A stretch of 64,000 nt of DNA. Source: Xanthomonas maliensis (GTDB lineage: Bacteria > Pseudomonadota > Gammaproteobacteria > Xanthomonadales > Xanthomonadaceae). The notes below the pieces were generated by a model. The model was given only the letters and a program-made list of their open reading frames with translations, made no database searches and had not been told where the DNA came from. The position numbers and the translations under genes are program-made. This document shows positions 43,811 through 53,960 of the stretch, piece by piece. Positions within the stretch are counted from its first letter, which is position 1, and the number at the start of each line of letters is the position of its first letter. Location of the stretch: positions 1 through 64,000 of the forward strand of contig NZ_NSET01000059.1 of assembly GCF_009192945.1 (NCBI RefSeq), written 5' to 3'.

Positions 43811-46800
43811 GTCGGTTTCTCCCCAATGTCAAACGCCCTGCGCCAATCCCAGAGCCGCTTTCGCGGCCTCTTATACGCCCACTTGGCGGGGAGCTGCAAT
43901 TGCACCATCGTGCCAACGCCCCGTCGACTGGCGACCAGCAACTTGCCGCGGATCCGGGCCGCGCGCTCGTACAAGCCCTTCAGGCCCCAGCGGCCATCCC
44001 TGACGCCGGACAGATCGAAACCGGAGCCATCGTCGTTGACGCGGACTTCCAGCTGCCGGCGCGCGAATACAGTGACGACGCTGATGTGCGTCGCGCATGC
44101 GTGGCGGAATGCATTGGCCAGCGCCTCTGCACCGATATGGAAGGCCTCTTCCACGACCAGTGGATCGAGCTCCCGGCGGTTACCTTCGACCAGCGCCTGA
44201 AACGCAACCCCGTAGTCGCGCGACAACTCATTGCCGGACATCGCCAGAGCCTCGGGAAGATCCAGGCAGATCGAGGTCCGCAACTCGGCCACCTTGTCGC
44301 GCCCATCGGCCAAAATCCGGTCGGCACGATCCAGCGCCTCTTCCATCAGCTCGCGCGCGCGCTCCCCTTCCGGGATGCGTTCGGCGGCCGACTGGAACCT
44401 GAGCATCAGGCCCTGCACGCCTTGCAGAAAGGTGTCATGCAGGTCGCGGGCGATGCGCTCGCGTTCGAGCAGCCGGGCCTCGCTGCGCCATTGCAGCTTG
44501 GCCTTGATCTGCCGCATCCGCAGCACGAACAACAAGCCAAAGGCCCCTAGAACCGCGGCAGCGCACAGCACCAGGAAGGCGCGCGACTGCACGAAGGTGG
44601 GCGGGACGACGAACGCCAGGCTGGCTCCAGTGCCGTTCCAGACTCCAGACTCATTGGCCGCGACCACCTGGAAGCGGTAATTGCCTGGCGGAAGTCCAGT
44701 GAAGAACGCTTCGCGCCGCGTGCCGACGTCTTCCCACCCCATCTGCGACCCTTCCAGGCGATAGCGGAACCGCACACGCTCGGGCATGGTGAAACTGGGC
44801 GCGGTATAGGCGATCTGCATCACCTTCGGCGTACTGGGAAGCTGGAGGACCGAGCGCGTGTTTGCATCGTCGCCGATGCGCTTGCCATCCACGGTGATGG
44901 ACTTGATGTAGACGGGGGGGACGACCGTGTTCCGCGGCAGCAGCCTGGGCGCCAGCGTGACCACGCCATTGGACGTACTGAACCAGAGGCGGCCATCACT
45001 GCTTTCGACGGCCGTGGGCCAGGGACCCAGCAGCTGCGCCGATCCAGGAAAGCCATCCTGGTGATCGAACAGACGGAAACGTACCCGATGCTCCGGCTCG
45101 GCGGCAACGCGGCGCGCCTGGTCGGCATCGATCAAGACGGCGCCGTCACTGGTATTGAGCCAGAGCTCACCACCGGCGCGTTCGATCAGCCCGGTGACAC
45201 TGCCGAACGGGTTGCCTTCGCTGCTGAGCACCGGGTGGAAGCGCGTGCCATCGAAGCGCGCCAGACCCTTCTCGCCGCCGACCCAGAGATTGCGGCCAGA
45301 CACCGCGATGACCTGCACCGCGCCCGCGACCAATCCATCCGCCGCCCCGTAGACGCTGACCCGGTCACCGTCGACCAACACGATCCGGTCCCTGACGTAA
45401 CCCAGCCAGAGTCGGCCGGCAGTATCCAATGTCATCGAGGTCGCCGGCTCGCGCGGCAACCCGGCGAGCCCGCCCCACAGCGTCCAATGGTTGTCGACCA
45501 CGCGGTATACGCCGACCCGGATGACCGATACCCAGAGCGTGCCGTCCGGCTGGCTGACGATGGCCTGGATACCGCCACCGCCCCGCGTATCCTTAGGACG
45601 CCATTCGACACGCGTAGTACCGCTGCGCCGATAAATGGAGCTTGTGCGTCCACCGAACCACAGGGCGCCCGCATGATCGCGATGCAGGACCGAATAATCC
45701 TCATGCGGGAAATGAAACGACTCCTGCTTGAAGCCATTCTGCAGACGATGCAGCCCATGCTCCGAATCGCTGACCCAGATCGACCCATCCGTTGCGGTCG
45801 CCATTCCTGCGCCGCGCGAGGCATGTTCAAGCCCCACGCGCACGAATGCTGACGCGCGAAAGCGCGACAAGCCGCCGTCGGAAACGGCCCAGACATTTCC
45901 TTCGCGATCCTGCATGACCATGCGCGGTGTTTCCCCCAACAGACGAATCGGATCCGGCGCCAGGTTCTCCTGCATGACCGCTGGGACGGCCGCGGACCCC
46001 GCTGCCTTGATCGGCGTCCGCGTGAGGCCGCCGGCGGCGGAGTGCCAAAGATTCCAATCACGGTCGATCATCAGCTCGGCGAGCTCGCTGCGAGGCTCGA
46101 AGATCTGCCGCCACTCCAGCGCTAGGGTGCTCCGGGACCGTGGCGTGCGTAGCTCGGTCAGCCCCAAGCGTTGATGCAGCAACCACACCCGCCCATCTGG
46201 CGCCTTCAGCAGGTTGCCCCATGTCATCTCGCCGGCGATCTTCAATCCCGATTGGAAGCCTTGCTCGCCACGTCGCTTGAAATGGATCGACTCATTCGTG
46301 TACGCCCACAGTGTTCCATCGCGATCGAGTTCAAGCTCGTAAACCCCCGGCGTCGTTGCCTGCCAGTTGTCCTCGGCCAGGATCCAGCGCCGGCCGTGCA
46401 AGCGATAGAGTCCACGCGTCGTTCCAACCCACATGATGCCGGCGGCGTCCTCGGCGAAGCTCATCACGGTATTGGGCGGCAGGCCCTCGGCGCTGGAATA
46501 GTTGTGCAAGCTGCCGTCCTCGCCGATGAAGCTCAATCCTCCGAACAGATAGTTGACCCACAATCCACCGCCAGGCCGTGCCCACAAGCCATAGACCTGG
46601 GCGACTGGCAACTGGATCCCACCGACCTGGCGGATCCGCTCGAATTCCACCCCGTCGAAGCGGAACAAACCACCGTTACCGACGACCCAGATATAGCCAT
46701 CGCGCGTCTGTGCCAAGGCGACCATACCGCTCGGCGCGCCGTTCTGTACTGTCCAGCGCATGTGGTGCAATTGCGACAGCGGATAGTCCGCCAATTGCGC

Positions 46801-46884
46801 AAACACCGGCAAACAACAGCAAAGCAGCAGCCACAGCAACGCCAGCTGCAATGATCTGCGGCGCGATGCCCTGCGGGTGCTCAC
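43807..46884 (-). CDS. Propeller-type sensor histidine kinase 2
   Basis: About 1025 residues from a GTG at 46884; the frame is open further but only through the overlapping regulator gene. Signal segment LALLWLLLCCCLPVFAQLAD, propeller repeats (ALAQTRDGYIWVVGNGGLFR), Y_Y_Y domain (FRYRLEGSQMGWEDVG), membrane helix (SRAFLVLCAAAVLGAFGLLF), HisKA_3 with ERERIARDLHDTFLQG and a HATPase domain. The same architecture and clear sequence likeness as kinase 1, so they are paralogues. The GTG start overlaps the stop of the upstream LuxR-type gene (GTGA), a sign of translational coupling. Confidence 0.9.
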   Translation of the reverse strand: MSTRRASRRRSLQLALLWLLLCCCLPVFAQLADYPLSQLHHMRWTVQNGAPSGMVALAQTRDGYIWVVGNGGLFRFDGVEFERIRQVGGIQLPVAQVYGLWARPGGGLWVNYLFGGLSFIGEDGSLHNYSSAEGLPPNTVMSFAEDAAGIMWVGTTRGLYRLHGRRWILAEDNWQATTPGVYELELDRDGTLWAYTNESIHFKRRGEQGFQSGLKIAGEMTWGNLLKAPDGRVWLLHQRLGLTELRTPRSRSTLALEWRQIFEPRSELAELMIDRDWNLWHSAAGGLTRTPIKAAGSAAVPAVMQENLAPDPIRLLGETPRMVMQDREGNVWAVSDGGLSRFRASAFVRVGLEHASRGAGMATATDGSIWVSDSEHGLHRLQNGFKQESFHFPHEDYSVLHRDHAGALWFGGRTSSIYRRSGTTRVEWRPKDTRGGGGIQAIVSQPDGTLWVSVIRVGVYRVVDNHWTLWGGLAGLPREPATSMTLDTAGRLWLGYVRDRIVLVDGDRVSVYGAADGLVAGAVQVIAVSGRNLWVGGEKGLARFDGTRFHPVLSSEGNPFGSVTGLIERAGGELWLNTSDGAVLIDADQARRVAAEPEHRVRFRLFDHQDGFPGSAQLLGPWPTAVESSDGRLWFSTSNGVVTLAPRLLPRNTVVPPVYIKSITVDGKRIGDDANTRSVLQLPSTPKVMQIAYTAPSFTMPERVRFRYRLEGSQMGWEDVGTRREAFFTGLPPGNYRFQVVAANESGVWNGTGASLAFVVPPTFVQSRAFLVLCAAAVLGAFGLLFVLRMRQIKAKLQWRSEARLLERERIARDLHDTFLQGVQGLMLRFQSAAERIPEGERARELMEEALDRADRILADGRDKVAELRTSICLDLPEALAMSGNELSRDYGVAFQALVEGNRRELDPLVVEEAFHIGAEALANAFRHACATHISVVTVFARRQLEVRVNDDGSGFDLSGVRDGRWGLKGLYERAARIRGKLLVASRRGVGTMVQLQLPAKWAYKRPRKRLWDWRRAFDIGEKPT

Positions 46885-47405
46885 GCTGCCCGGACGCGGG
46901 CCCGGCGGGAACGCGGACCGGCGGCACGGCCAGGTAGTGCACGCGGGGGCGTCGTCCGCTTGGCATCGCTCGACAGGCCAAGCAGGTCGGCCAGCCGGAC
47001 CAGCTCGGCGAACGACCGTGCGCCCATCTTGTCCATGACGCGCTTGCGATGGATCTGCAATGTCGCCTCGCTGATGCCCATGGCCGCGGCCGCTTGCTTG
47101 TTCAGCAGGCCATCGGTGATCAGCGGCAGCGCCTGCCGCTCGCGTGGCGTCAATGCGGCGTAACGCATCCGTGCGTCCGCCACCCGCGCAGCCGTCTCCG
47201 CCAGCCACGCGTCGAGCCGTGTATCGACACCTTCCAGATGGCCCGAGCGCAGCAGCAGGCAGGGAGGATGCGCTCCACTACCCAGCACCAGCATCGCCGG
47301 CGCATCAGGCCGACCTGTCTCTTCGCCGCACGACATCGGTTGCCCCGGTGTCAACCAGCGGCTGGCATCGACCAGCACAAACATCATCGGGGGCGGCTGT
47401 TGCAT
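46881..47405 (-). CDS. FixJ/LuxR-type regulator with degenerate receiver
   Basis: About 174 residues from the ATG at 47405. The C-terminal HTH is clear: ALTPRERQALPLITDGLLNK, then ATLQIHRKRVMDKMGARS. The N-terminal 85 residues start MFVLVDASRWL, like a receiver, but no acidic cluster or phospho-aspartate is evident, so it cannot be switched by ordinary phosphotransfer. The tail after the HTH is arginine- and proline-rich. It is the first gene of the operon with kinase 2 and the NarL regulator. Confidence 0.8.
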   Translation of the reverse strand: MQQPPPMMFVLVDASRWLTPGQPMSCGEETGRPDAPAMLVLGSGAHPPCLLLRSGHLEGVDTRLDAWLAETAARVADARMRYAALTPRERQALPLITDGLLNKQAAAAMGISEATLQIHRKRVMDKMGARSFAELVRLADLLGLSSDAKRTTPPRALPGRAAGPRSRRARVRAA

Positions 47406-47523
47406 GCGGAGGGATCCGGTTGGAACATGGATTAACGTAGCGGCGCATCCCCGCTCCCACAATGCTCCCAAGTCCAGCTATCGCATTGCACTTTAGGGTA
47501 ATGCCCCAGGATGACCCGGCGGC

Positions 47524-48738
47524 TCACTGCGTCCCGGCCCTACCCCAGCTCACACGAAAATCCTGCGCCGTTCGAATCCCGAAGCCTCCCCGCACGACGA
47601 CCGGATCGCCGTCGAGCCGCATATCCGGCAGACGCTGCGCCATTGCAGCCAGAGCTTCCTCGAGCTCGATCATGGCCAGCGCCTCACCGAGGCAGCGATG
47701 CACGCCACCGCCAAACACCAGCTGGCGTTTGGGAGCGTCGGTCCGCTGACTATCGAAACGCTCCGGATCCGCATACAGCGCCGGGTCGCGCAATGCCGAC
47801 AGCGTGGACAGGGACAATATCTTCCCGGCGGGGACCAAAGTGCCATCGAGCTCGATGTCCTCCAGCGTGATTCGCGGCACCGATGCCACCGCCGGCTGAT
47901 AACGCAGGCATTCGCGCACTGCCGCCGGAATCAGCGCCGGATCTCTGCAGACCGCCTGCCACTGCTGCGGATGCTGCAGTAACAGCGAGGTCTGGATCGC
48001 CAGGGCGCTGCGCGTGGTGTCGCTCCCGGCCAGCAGGATGGACATCAGTTGCGCAACCATTTCGGTCTGGGAGAGCTGTCCGGATGCATCGCTGGCAGCG
48101 ATGTAGCTGGTGATGAAGTCCTCGCGCGGTCGACGCCGGTGGTCGGCGATCAGGCCCTGCACATAGACATTGAGCTCGCCTGCTGCTTGCTGGAGCTCGG
48201 GGACTTCGTCAGGCGTAAAGGTGGAATTGAACGCGCGTGACAAGCTGTAAACGCAAGGGGTGAAGGCGGGGATGTCCGTCTCGGGCAATCCCAGGATATG
48301 GCAAATGACACGCGCAGGGAGCCAGCTTGCGAAGTCGCCGATGACGTCCATTCCGCCCGCGTCGTAGCGCGCATCGATCAGTTGTTCGGCAATGCGACGC
48401 GCATGGGGGCGTACGTCCTGGACGAAGCACGACGCAAATGCCTGAACAAGCGGCAGACGCCGGTTCCGATGTGCCGCTCCGTTGCTCAGCACCATGGTGT
48501 GCCGCAGGAACTCGAGCAAGGGACCATCGGTGACACCGCGCGCGGTGGCGATCTCGGTTTCCATCTGCCTGGTTCGCGGGTCGGCGAACAGCTGCTGCAC
48601 ATCCTGCGCCCGTATCGCGACATAGAGTCCGTCGTCGCGCTGCAGGACGGGCGTCAGCGGACGCAAGCGTGCAAATACGACCTCCGGGTTGGCCTGTAGT
48701 TCGGCGCTCGTACACTTCAGTGGTTGCTGCATGATCAT
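47524..48738 (-). CDS. Cytochrome P450
   Basis: About 404 residues, the usual size for bacterial soluble P450. The I-helix motif is ILLAGSDTTRSAL (about 240-252), the K-helix ExxR is in VRECLRYQP, and the haem-cysteine loop is FGGGVHRCLGEALAM (about 345-359). It inserts oxygen into an unknown substrate and needs a ferredoxin system that is not encoded here. The start is ATG 48738 or 48732. A lone gene between the two-component operon and a GMC oxidoreductase on the other strand. Confidence 0.92.
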   Translation of the reverse strand: MIMQQPLKCTSAELQANPEVVFARLRPLTPVLQRDDGLYVAIRAQDVQQLFADPRTRQMETEIATARGVTDGPLLEFLRHTMVLSNGAAHRNRRLPLVQAFASCFVQDVRPHARRIAEQLIDARYDAGGMDVIGDFASWLPARVICHILGLPETDIPAFTPCVYSLSRAFNSTFTPDEVPELQQAAGELNVYVQGLIADHRRRPREDFITSYIAASDASGQLSQTEMVAQLMSILLAGSDTTRSALAIQTSLLLQHPQQWQAVCRDPALIPAAVRECLRYQPAVASVPRITLEDIELDGTLVPAGKILSLSTLSALRDPALYADPERFDSQRTDAPKRQLVFGGGVHRCLGEALAMIELEEALAAMAQRLPDMRLDGDPVVVRGGFGIRTAQDFRVSWGRAGTQ

Positions 48739-49328
48739 CGTGCGGGGGAGTGCGAGGGAATCGACTGCGTTGGGACAGTGCTGCATGTGCCGTCATTCAT
48801 GGCCAGCGGGATACCAACGACGAACGCGTGTCGGCACAGGAACGACGCAAGCGCTGAGACAGCCTGCAGAGCATGCGACAAGGCGGTCCGCCAGTGCGCC
48901 TTCCTTCAGAAGGCAGCGGCGTTGCAGCGGACGCGCATGGTAGTGGCATGCGAAGGATGTCGCATCGCCCGGAAGTCGCGCGGTCGATTTACCCCTTTGG
49001 AGTAACGCGCGCTATATCGTCCGCCTCGCGCTTCATACGATGAATATCGAATATCGCCTGGCAGGTGCAGCGCTGATACTGCTGTGGCCGACCTGTCGTG
49101 GCGCGCTTGCAGTGTCCGAAGCGGCATCGACATGCGCTGTGATGCCGCGCGTTTGTTCCTTGGCTCTGCTGCCGCCATCAAGAGTCCTTGATCGCTTTGG
49201 CACGGAGCTGCCCGGCACATGCGCCGAGTCGACAGGATCGCGTGGTGCTGGCTTGCGCCGTGCATTCATCCCCCGCCCTTTTCCGGAGCGCAGGCGCTAG
49301 CTTGCCGCTTCTCTAACGGATTCCAGAG
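48739..49328. other. Intergenic region, no supported gene
   Basis: 590 bases between the divergent P450 and GMC genes. Short frames exist on both strands, including one at 49040-49300 whose start looks like a signal peptide (MNIEYRLAGAALILLWPT), but the rest is arginine/serine-rich and not protein-like. The promoters of both neighbours must lie here. Confidence 0.35.
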
Positions 49329-50915
49329 ATGTCGATGATTTCAGATCCACTCCGCTTGACGGCCGACACGCCACAACTGACACGTCATTACGACTTCATT
49401 GTCTGCGGCGCAGGCCCGGCCGGCAGCGCTCTCGCCGCGCGCCTGGCAGAGAATCCGCAGGTGGAGGTCCTGTTGCTGGAAGCTGGCGGCAGCGATGAGG
49501 TTCCGGAGGTGATGACCCCGACCCAGTGGCCGCTCAATCTAGGCTCCGAGCGCGATTGGCAGTTCGTTGCCGAGCCCAATCCGCATCTGAACGATCGCGC
49601 GATTCCGCTCAACATGGGCAAGGTGGCGGGCGGCGGTTCGGCCATCAACGTGATGGTGTGGGCACGCGGTCACCAGGCGGATTGGGACAGCTTTGCGCAG
49701 GAGGCCGGCGACGAGGGCTGGAGCTATCGTTCGGTGCTGGATGTCTACCGTCGCATCGAAGACTGGCAGGGCGTAGCGGATCCGCTGCGACGCGGTAGCG
49801 GTGGCCCGGTCCATGTCGAAACCGCGCGCGATCCGCATCCGGTTGCCAGCGCCATGGTCGAGGCCGCCGCATCGACCGGCCTGCCGACGTTCGATAGTCC
49901 CAATGGCGAGATGATGGAAGGCCGCGGCGGGGTCGCCTTGACCGAACTGATCGTCAAGGACGGCAGCCGCGCTTCGATCTTTCGCGCTTACGTGTGGCCC
50001 AAGCGTCACCAGCCGAACTTGACCGTGCTGCTGCAGACGCAGGTGAGCCGACTGCTGTTCGACGGCCACTCGGTGGTGGGCGTGGAAGCGATCGTTGGCG
50101 ATCGTCGCCAACGCTTCATGGCCGACCGCGAGGTGGTGGTGTCGCTGGGCGCGATCAATACGCCCAAGCTGCTGATGCAGTCCGGGCTCGGCCCCGAATC
50201 GGAACTGCGTCCCCACGGCATCCACGTCGTCCAGCATTTGCCGGGTGTCGGCCGCAACCACCAGGACCATGTGGCCTTCGGCTGCATCTTCGCGTCCAGG
50301 GCGCCGATCACGGCGCAGTATGGCGGCTCGGAAGCCACGCTCTATTGGAAGACCGACCCGGCGCTGCAGCTACCGGACGTATTCCACTGCCAGCTGGAAT
50401 TTCCGGTGGCCACGCCCGAAACCGCGCACATGGGCGTGCCGGACCACGGCTGGATGGTGTTCGCCGGCCTATCGCATCCCAAGAGCCGCGGCAGCTTGCA
50501 CCTGACCGGTGCCGACCCGAGCGCGCCGCTGCGCATCCAGGCCAACACGCTCTCCCACCCCGACGATCTACGGGCGGCGCGTGCCAGCGTCGCCATTGCC
50601 CGGGAGATCGCCCATGCACCGGCATTCGACGCATTACTGAAGCGCGAAGCGATGCCTGGGCCGCTCTCGGGTGCCGAGATGGACCAATACCTGCGCAACT
50701 CCGCCATCACCTTCTGGCACCAGGGGTGCACGGCGCGAATGGGCCGCGATGCCCTCTCGGTCGTCGATGGCCAACTGCGCGTCCACGGCATCGATCGCCT
50801 GCGTATCGCCGATGCCTCGATCCTGCCCAATGTCACCAGCGGCAACACGATGGCTCCGTGCGTGGTCATTGGTGAACGCGCCGCCGACATCATCAAAGCG
50901 GCCCATCGCCTCTGA
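49329..50915 (+). CDS. GMC-family FAD oxidoreductase
   Basis: 528 residues. The N-terminal FAD motif is FIVCGAGPAGSALAARL followed by EVLLLEAGG. GMC signature 1 shows as GKVAGGGSAINVMVWARG, and the second as GAINTPKLLMQSGLGP. Near the C-terminus FWHQGCTARMG supplies the active-site histidine and TSGNTMAPCVVIGERAAD the partner asparagine. It oxidises an alcohol (choline-dehydrogenase-like group); the substrate is unknown. The following alpha/beta hydrolase gene may act on related compounds. Confidence 0.92.
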   Translation: MSMISDPLRLTADTPQLTRHYDFIVCGAGPAGSALAARLAENPQVEVLLLEAGGSDEVPEVMTPTQWPLNLGSERDWQFVAEPNPHLNDRAIPLNMGKVAGGGSAINVMVWARGHQADWDSFAQEAGDEGWSYRSVLDVYRRIEDWQGVADPLRRGSGGPVHVETARDPHPVASAMVEAAASTGLPTFDSPNGEMMEGRGGVALTELIVKDGSRASIFRAYVWPKRHQPNLTVLLQTQVSRLLFDGHSVVGVEAIVGDRRQRFMADREVVVSLGAINTPKLLMQSGLGPESELRPHGIHVVQHLPGVGRNHQDHVAFGCIFASRAPITAQYGGSEATLYWKTDPALQLPDVFHCQLEFPVATPETAHMGVPDHGWMVFAGLSHPKSRGSLHLTGADPSAPLRIQANTLSHPDDLRAARASVAIAREIAHAPAFDALLKREAMPGPLSGAEMDQYLRNSAITFWHQGCTARMGRDALSVVDGQLRVHGIDRLRIADASILPNVTSGNTMAPCVVIGERAADIIKAAHRL

Positions 50916-50962
50916 GCCGTCTGACGCGTTTACCCACGCTCGTTCAACCAAGGAGATCCACC

Positions 50963-51790
50963 ATGCGCTTCCCGTTTCCGTTACTGCTGACCGCCACCAT
51001 GGCTGTCGCCACCATGAGTGCTGCCCAAGGCGCTGCCCCCAGTGAAGCGCTGCCGGCCGATGCTGCACGCAATGTCGTGTTGGTGCACGGCGCCTTCGCC
51101 GATGGCTCCGGTTGGCGCAAGGTCTACGAGCGCCTGGTCAAGCGCGGCTATCGCGTGACCATCGTGCAAAACCCGCTCACCTCGCTGGCCGACGACGTCG
51201 CCGCCACCCGGCGCGCGCTCGATCAGCAAGACGGCCCAACGGTCCTGGTAGGCCACTCCTGGGGCGGCACGGTGATCAGCGAGGCTGGCGTGCACGACAA
51301 GGTGGTCGGCCTGGTCTATGTCTCTGCACTCGCGCCCGATGTCGGCGAGACCACCGCCCAGCTCTACGAGGGTTTCGCGCCGACACCGGAATTTGTCATC
51401 GACACCCGGCCCGACGGCTTCGGCTTCGTGCGCCCGGCCAACTTCAAGGCCGGCTTCGCCAATGATGTGAGCGATGCCGACGCCGCATTCATGGCCGCGT
51501 CGCAGGTGCCGATCAAGATGTCCGTGTTCGGCGAGCGGCTGCAACATGCGGCCTGGAAGAACAAACCGAGCTGGGCCGTGATTGCCACCGAGGACAAGGC
51601 GTTCGACCAGGCGATGCTGCTGCACATGGCCAAGCGCATCGGTGCGGACATCACCACCGTGCCGGGAAGCCACGCGCTCTTCATCACGCAGGCGCAGACC
51701 GTATCGGAGGTGATCGACCGCGCAGCGCATGATGCCGCGACAAAGGCCAGATCGATGTCCACTGCCAAGCGCAGGGCCAAGGCAGGCTGA
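50963..51790 (+). CDS. Exported alpha/beta hydrolase
   Basis: 275 residues with a signal peptide (FPLLLTATMAVATMSAAQGA). The oxyanion motif is VVLVHGAFADGSGW, the nucleophile serine lies in LVGHSWGGTV (about 92-101), and the catalytic histidine in PGSHALFIT. It belongs to the esterase/haloperoxidase-like group of short periplasmic hydrolases. A very good ribosome binding site (aaggag) precedes the ATG. It follows the GMC gene by 47 bases and may be co-transcribed. Confidence 0.9.
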   Translation: MRFPFPLLLTATMAVATMSAAQGAAPSEALPADAARNVVLVHGAFADGSGWRKVYERLVKRGYRVTIVQNPLTSLADDVAATRRALDQQDGPTVLVGHSWGGTVISEAGVHDKVVGLVYVSALAPDVGETTAQLYEGFAPTPEFVIDTRPDGFGFVRPANFKAGFANDVSDADAAFMAASQVPIKMSVFGERLQHAAWKNKPSWAVIATEDKAFDQAMLLHMAKRIGADITTVPGSHALFITQAQTVSEVIDRAAHDAATKARSMSTAKRRAKAG

Positions 51791-52188
51791 CGGGACGTCA
51801 AAGCGAACGGGACCGTCGCCAATCATCGGCGACGGACACCTGCGACAGAAGCAGGCGCGACAATGCGGTTCATCCGAAAACCTCGTGGTCGGATCAGGCT
51901 AGCGATGGGATCGGTCCCTCGCCCGCGTCGTCGCAGAGCGAGTGGCTGGTCACAAGATGGAGAAGAAGTCGTCGTCGACCATGACACGGATCGTGCCCAC
52001 CCGCTTGTCGACGTAGCAAGGCGACACAAAAACACCCTAGCATCGTGCGTGAAGATGCCGTCCCCGCGACGGCGTATCGTTGCACGCCGCGCATGGACGC
52101 ACTCCCCCAACGCGGTCGATTCGGTGACCCCAGCCGGTCGACACTCGGAATCTGTCCGCCAACGCGGTCATGCCGGGATCGAGAGTCG
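51791..52188. other. Intergenic region, no supported gene
   Basis: About 400 bases without a protein-like frame. An upstream in-frame extension of the following regulator gene is poor in character. The promoter of the regulator/peroxidase/kinase operon must be in the right part. Confidence 0.3.
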
Positions 52189-52971
52189 ATGATCAAGCTG
52201 CATTCCAATTCCCCCTCCCCCTCCTCCGACGTATCCGTTGCACGTCCGGCACCCGCCGCCAAGGTGCTGGTGGTGGACGACGACCAGGCCATGGCACACG
52301 TCGTCATGGGCCACATCCGCTCCCACGGCATGGAAGCCTTTGTCGCCACCAGCAGCAGCGAGGTCGCCGAGGCCCTGCGTCGGCGCGAACCGGATATCCT
52401 GCTGCTGGACCTGATGCTCAAGCACGAAGATGGTCTGGACTTGTTGCGCGCCTTGCGCAAGGAGTCCGACATTCCGGTGATCATCATGACCGGCCATCGC
52501 CGCGACGAGATCGATCGCGTGGTGGGGCTGGAACTGGGCGCCGACGACTACTTGCCAAAGCCATTCGGATTGCATGAATTGACCGCACGGATCCGCGCCG
52601 TGTTGCGCCGACATGTTGCCTCCAAGGTGGCCGCTGCACGCGGTGCAGGCGAAGGGCGGGTGCGCTTCGATGCCTGGGAGTTCGATTTGCAGGCCCGCAC
52701 GGTCGGTCGCGCGGGCACACCTGCCATTCCGCTGACCAAGGGTGAGTATGCACTGCTGCGCGCCTTCGTCGATGCACCTGGACGACCGCTGAGCCGCGAG
52801 CACCTGATGCGTGCCACGCGTCTGCATGAGGACGTATTCGATCGCAGTATCGATGTGCAGATCCTGCGTCTACGCCGCAAGCTGGAGCAGGACCCACGCG
52901 AACCGACACTGATCGTGACCCAGCGCGGCGCCGGCTATGTCTTCACGCCTTCGGTCGAGCACGATCGATGA
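52189..52971 (+). CDS. OmpR-family response regulator of the VirA-like kinase operon
   Basis: About 260 residues from ATG 52189. Receiver VLVVDDDQAMAHVV, phospho-aspartate in ILLLDLMLKHEDG, KPFGLHELTARI, then winged helix with LTKGEYALLRAFVDAP and DRSIDVQILRLRRKLEQDP. The first 30 residues are a serine/proline-rich tail. The stop overlaps the next ATG by 4 bases, so the product is made together with the dihaem peroxidase and the kinase. Confidence 0.9.
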   Translation: MIKLHSNSPSPSSDVSVARPAPAAKVLVVDDDQAMAHVVMGHIRSHGMEAFVATSSSEVAEALRRREPDILLLDLMLKHEDGLDLLRALRKESDIPVIIMTGHRRDEIDRVVGLELGADDYLPKPFGLHELTARIRAVLRRHVASKVAAARGAGEGRVRFDAWEFDLQARTVGRAGTPAIPLTKGEYALLRAFVDAPGRPLSREHLMRATRLHEDVFDRSIDVQILRLRRKLEQDPREPTLIVTQRGAGYVFTPSVEHDR

Positions 52972-53960
52972 AACAAGCGCTAGCGCCGGACCGGCCAGGC
53001 GATCGCCATCGGCGTCGGTCGCTGGCGGCTGGCACCATGATCGTGCTCGCTCTGCTCGCGTTGTTCGCCATGCCGTTCGTGCCTGCGGCCGGCATGGCAC
53101 CGCCATCGGCACGCACCAACGAACCCATCCATGCCATCCAGCCGGCGACTGCCCTGGATCGCCGCAAGGTGGCGCTGGGCGCGCTGCTGTTCAACGATCG
53201 CCGACTGTCGGGCGACAATCGCCTGGCCTGCACGTCGTGCCATCATCTGGCCAGCAACGGCGCCGCCGCCGATGCGATGACCCGCATGCCTGGGCGCACG
53301 GCGCCGACCTTCAATACGCCCACCATCTTCAATGCCGCCGCGAACTTCCGCCTGGGCTGGCGCGGCAATTTTCGCAGTCTGGAAGAGCAAACGGCGTCAT
53401 TGCTGGAAAACCCCAGCGTCATGCGGGCGGATATCGCGACGGTGGTGGCACGCCTGCAACAGGACTCCGCTCTCAGTGAGCGCTTTCGCGCCGCCTATGG
53501 CAGGCCACCGGACCGTGCCGCGCTAGTCGATGCCATCGCCAGCTACGAACGCTCGTTGGTCACCCCAGGCAGTCGCTTCGATCTCTGGTTGCAGGGCAGC
53601 GACACCGCGTTGAGCACCCAGGAGTTGCGCGGCTACACCACCTTCAAATCGATCGGCTGCATCTCCTGCCACCAAGGCGTCAACGTGGGCGGCAATCTGT
53701 TCCAGCGCAGCGGCATCTTCGCTCCCGCGGCACGGCATGGCACCCCGATCCTACGGGTTCCCAGCCTGCGCAACGTCGCGACCACTGCCCCCTACTTCCA
53801 CGACGGCAGCGCGACCACCCTGCCCCAGGCGATCAAGGCCATGGGCACAGCGCAATTGGGCGTCACGCTGAGCCCCGCGGATGTAGCCGACATCGCCGCG
53901 TTCCTGCAGACATTGACCGGCAAGCACCAGGGCCGGCAGTTGACGGCGCCGGCGCCATGA
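52968..53960 (+). CDS. Dihaem cytochrome c peroxidase (MauG/CcpA family)
   Basis: 330 residues. A membrane or signal segment (GTMIVLALLALFAMPFVPAA) leads to the periplasm. Two haem-c sites are visible: CTSCHH (about 85-90) and CISCHQ (about 225-230), matching the two-domain peroxidase layout, with RVPSLRNVATTAPYFHDG before the end. The family reduces hydrogen peroxide or modifies proteins, drawing electrons from small cytochromes. Its place between a regulator and a kinase gene, with overlaps on both sides, is unusual and suggests a sensing role. Confidence 0.88.
   Translation: MKQALAPDRPGDRHRRRSLAAGTMIVLALLALFAMPFVPAAGMAPPSARTNEPIHAIQPATALDRRKVALGALLFNDRRLSGDNRLACTSCHHLASNGAAADAMTRMPGRTAPTFNTPTIFNAAANFRLGWRGNFRSLEEQTASLLENPSVMRADIATVVARLQQDSALSERFRAAYGRPPDRAALVDAIASYERSLVTPGSRFDLWLQGSDTALSTQELRGYTTFKSIGCISCHQGVNVGGNLFQRSGIFAPAARHGTPILRVPSLRNVATTAPYFHDGSATTLPQAIKAMGTAQLGVTLSPADVADIAAFLQTLTGKHQGRQLTAPAP

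Noticed and set aside
49040-49300. Small frame with a signal-peptide-like start
   Set aside because: After the first 25 residues the composition is arginine/serine/proline-rich, without any regular pattern, and the opposite strand is equally open.
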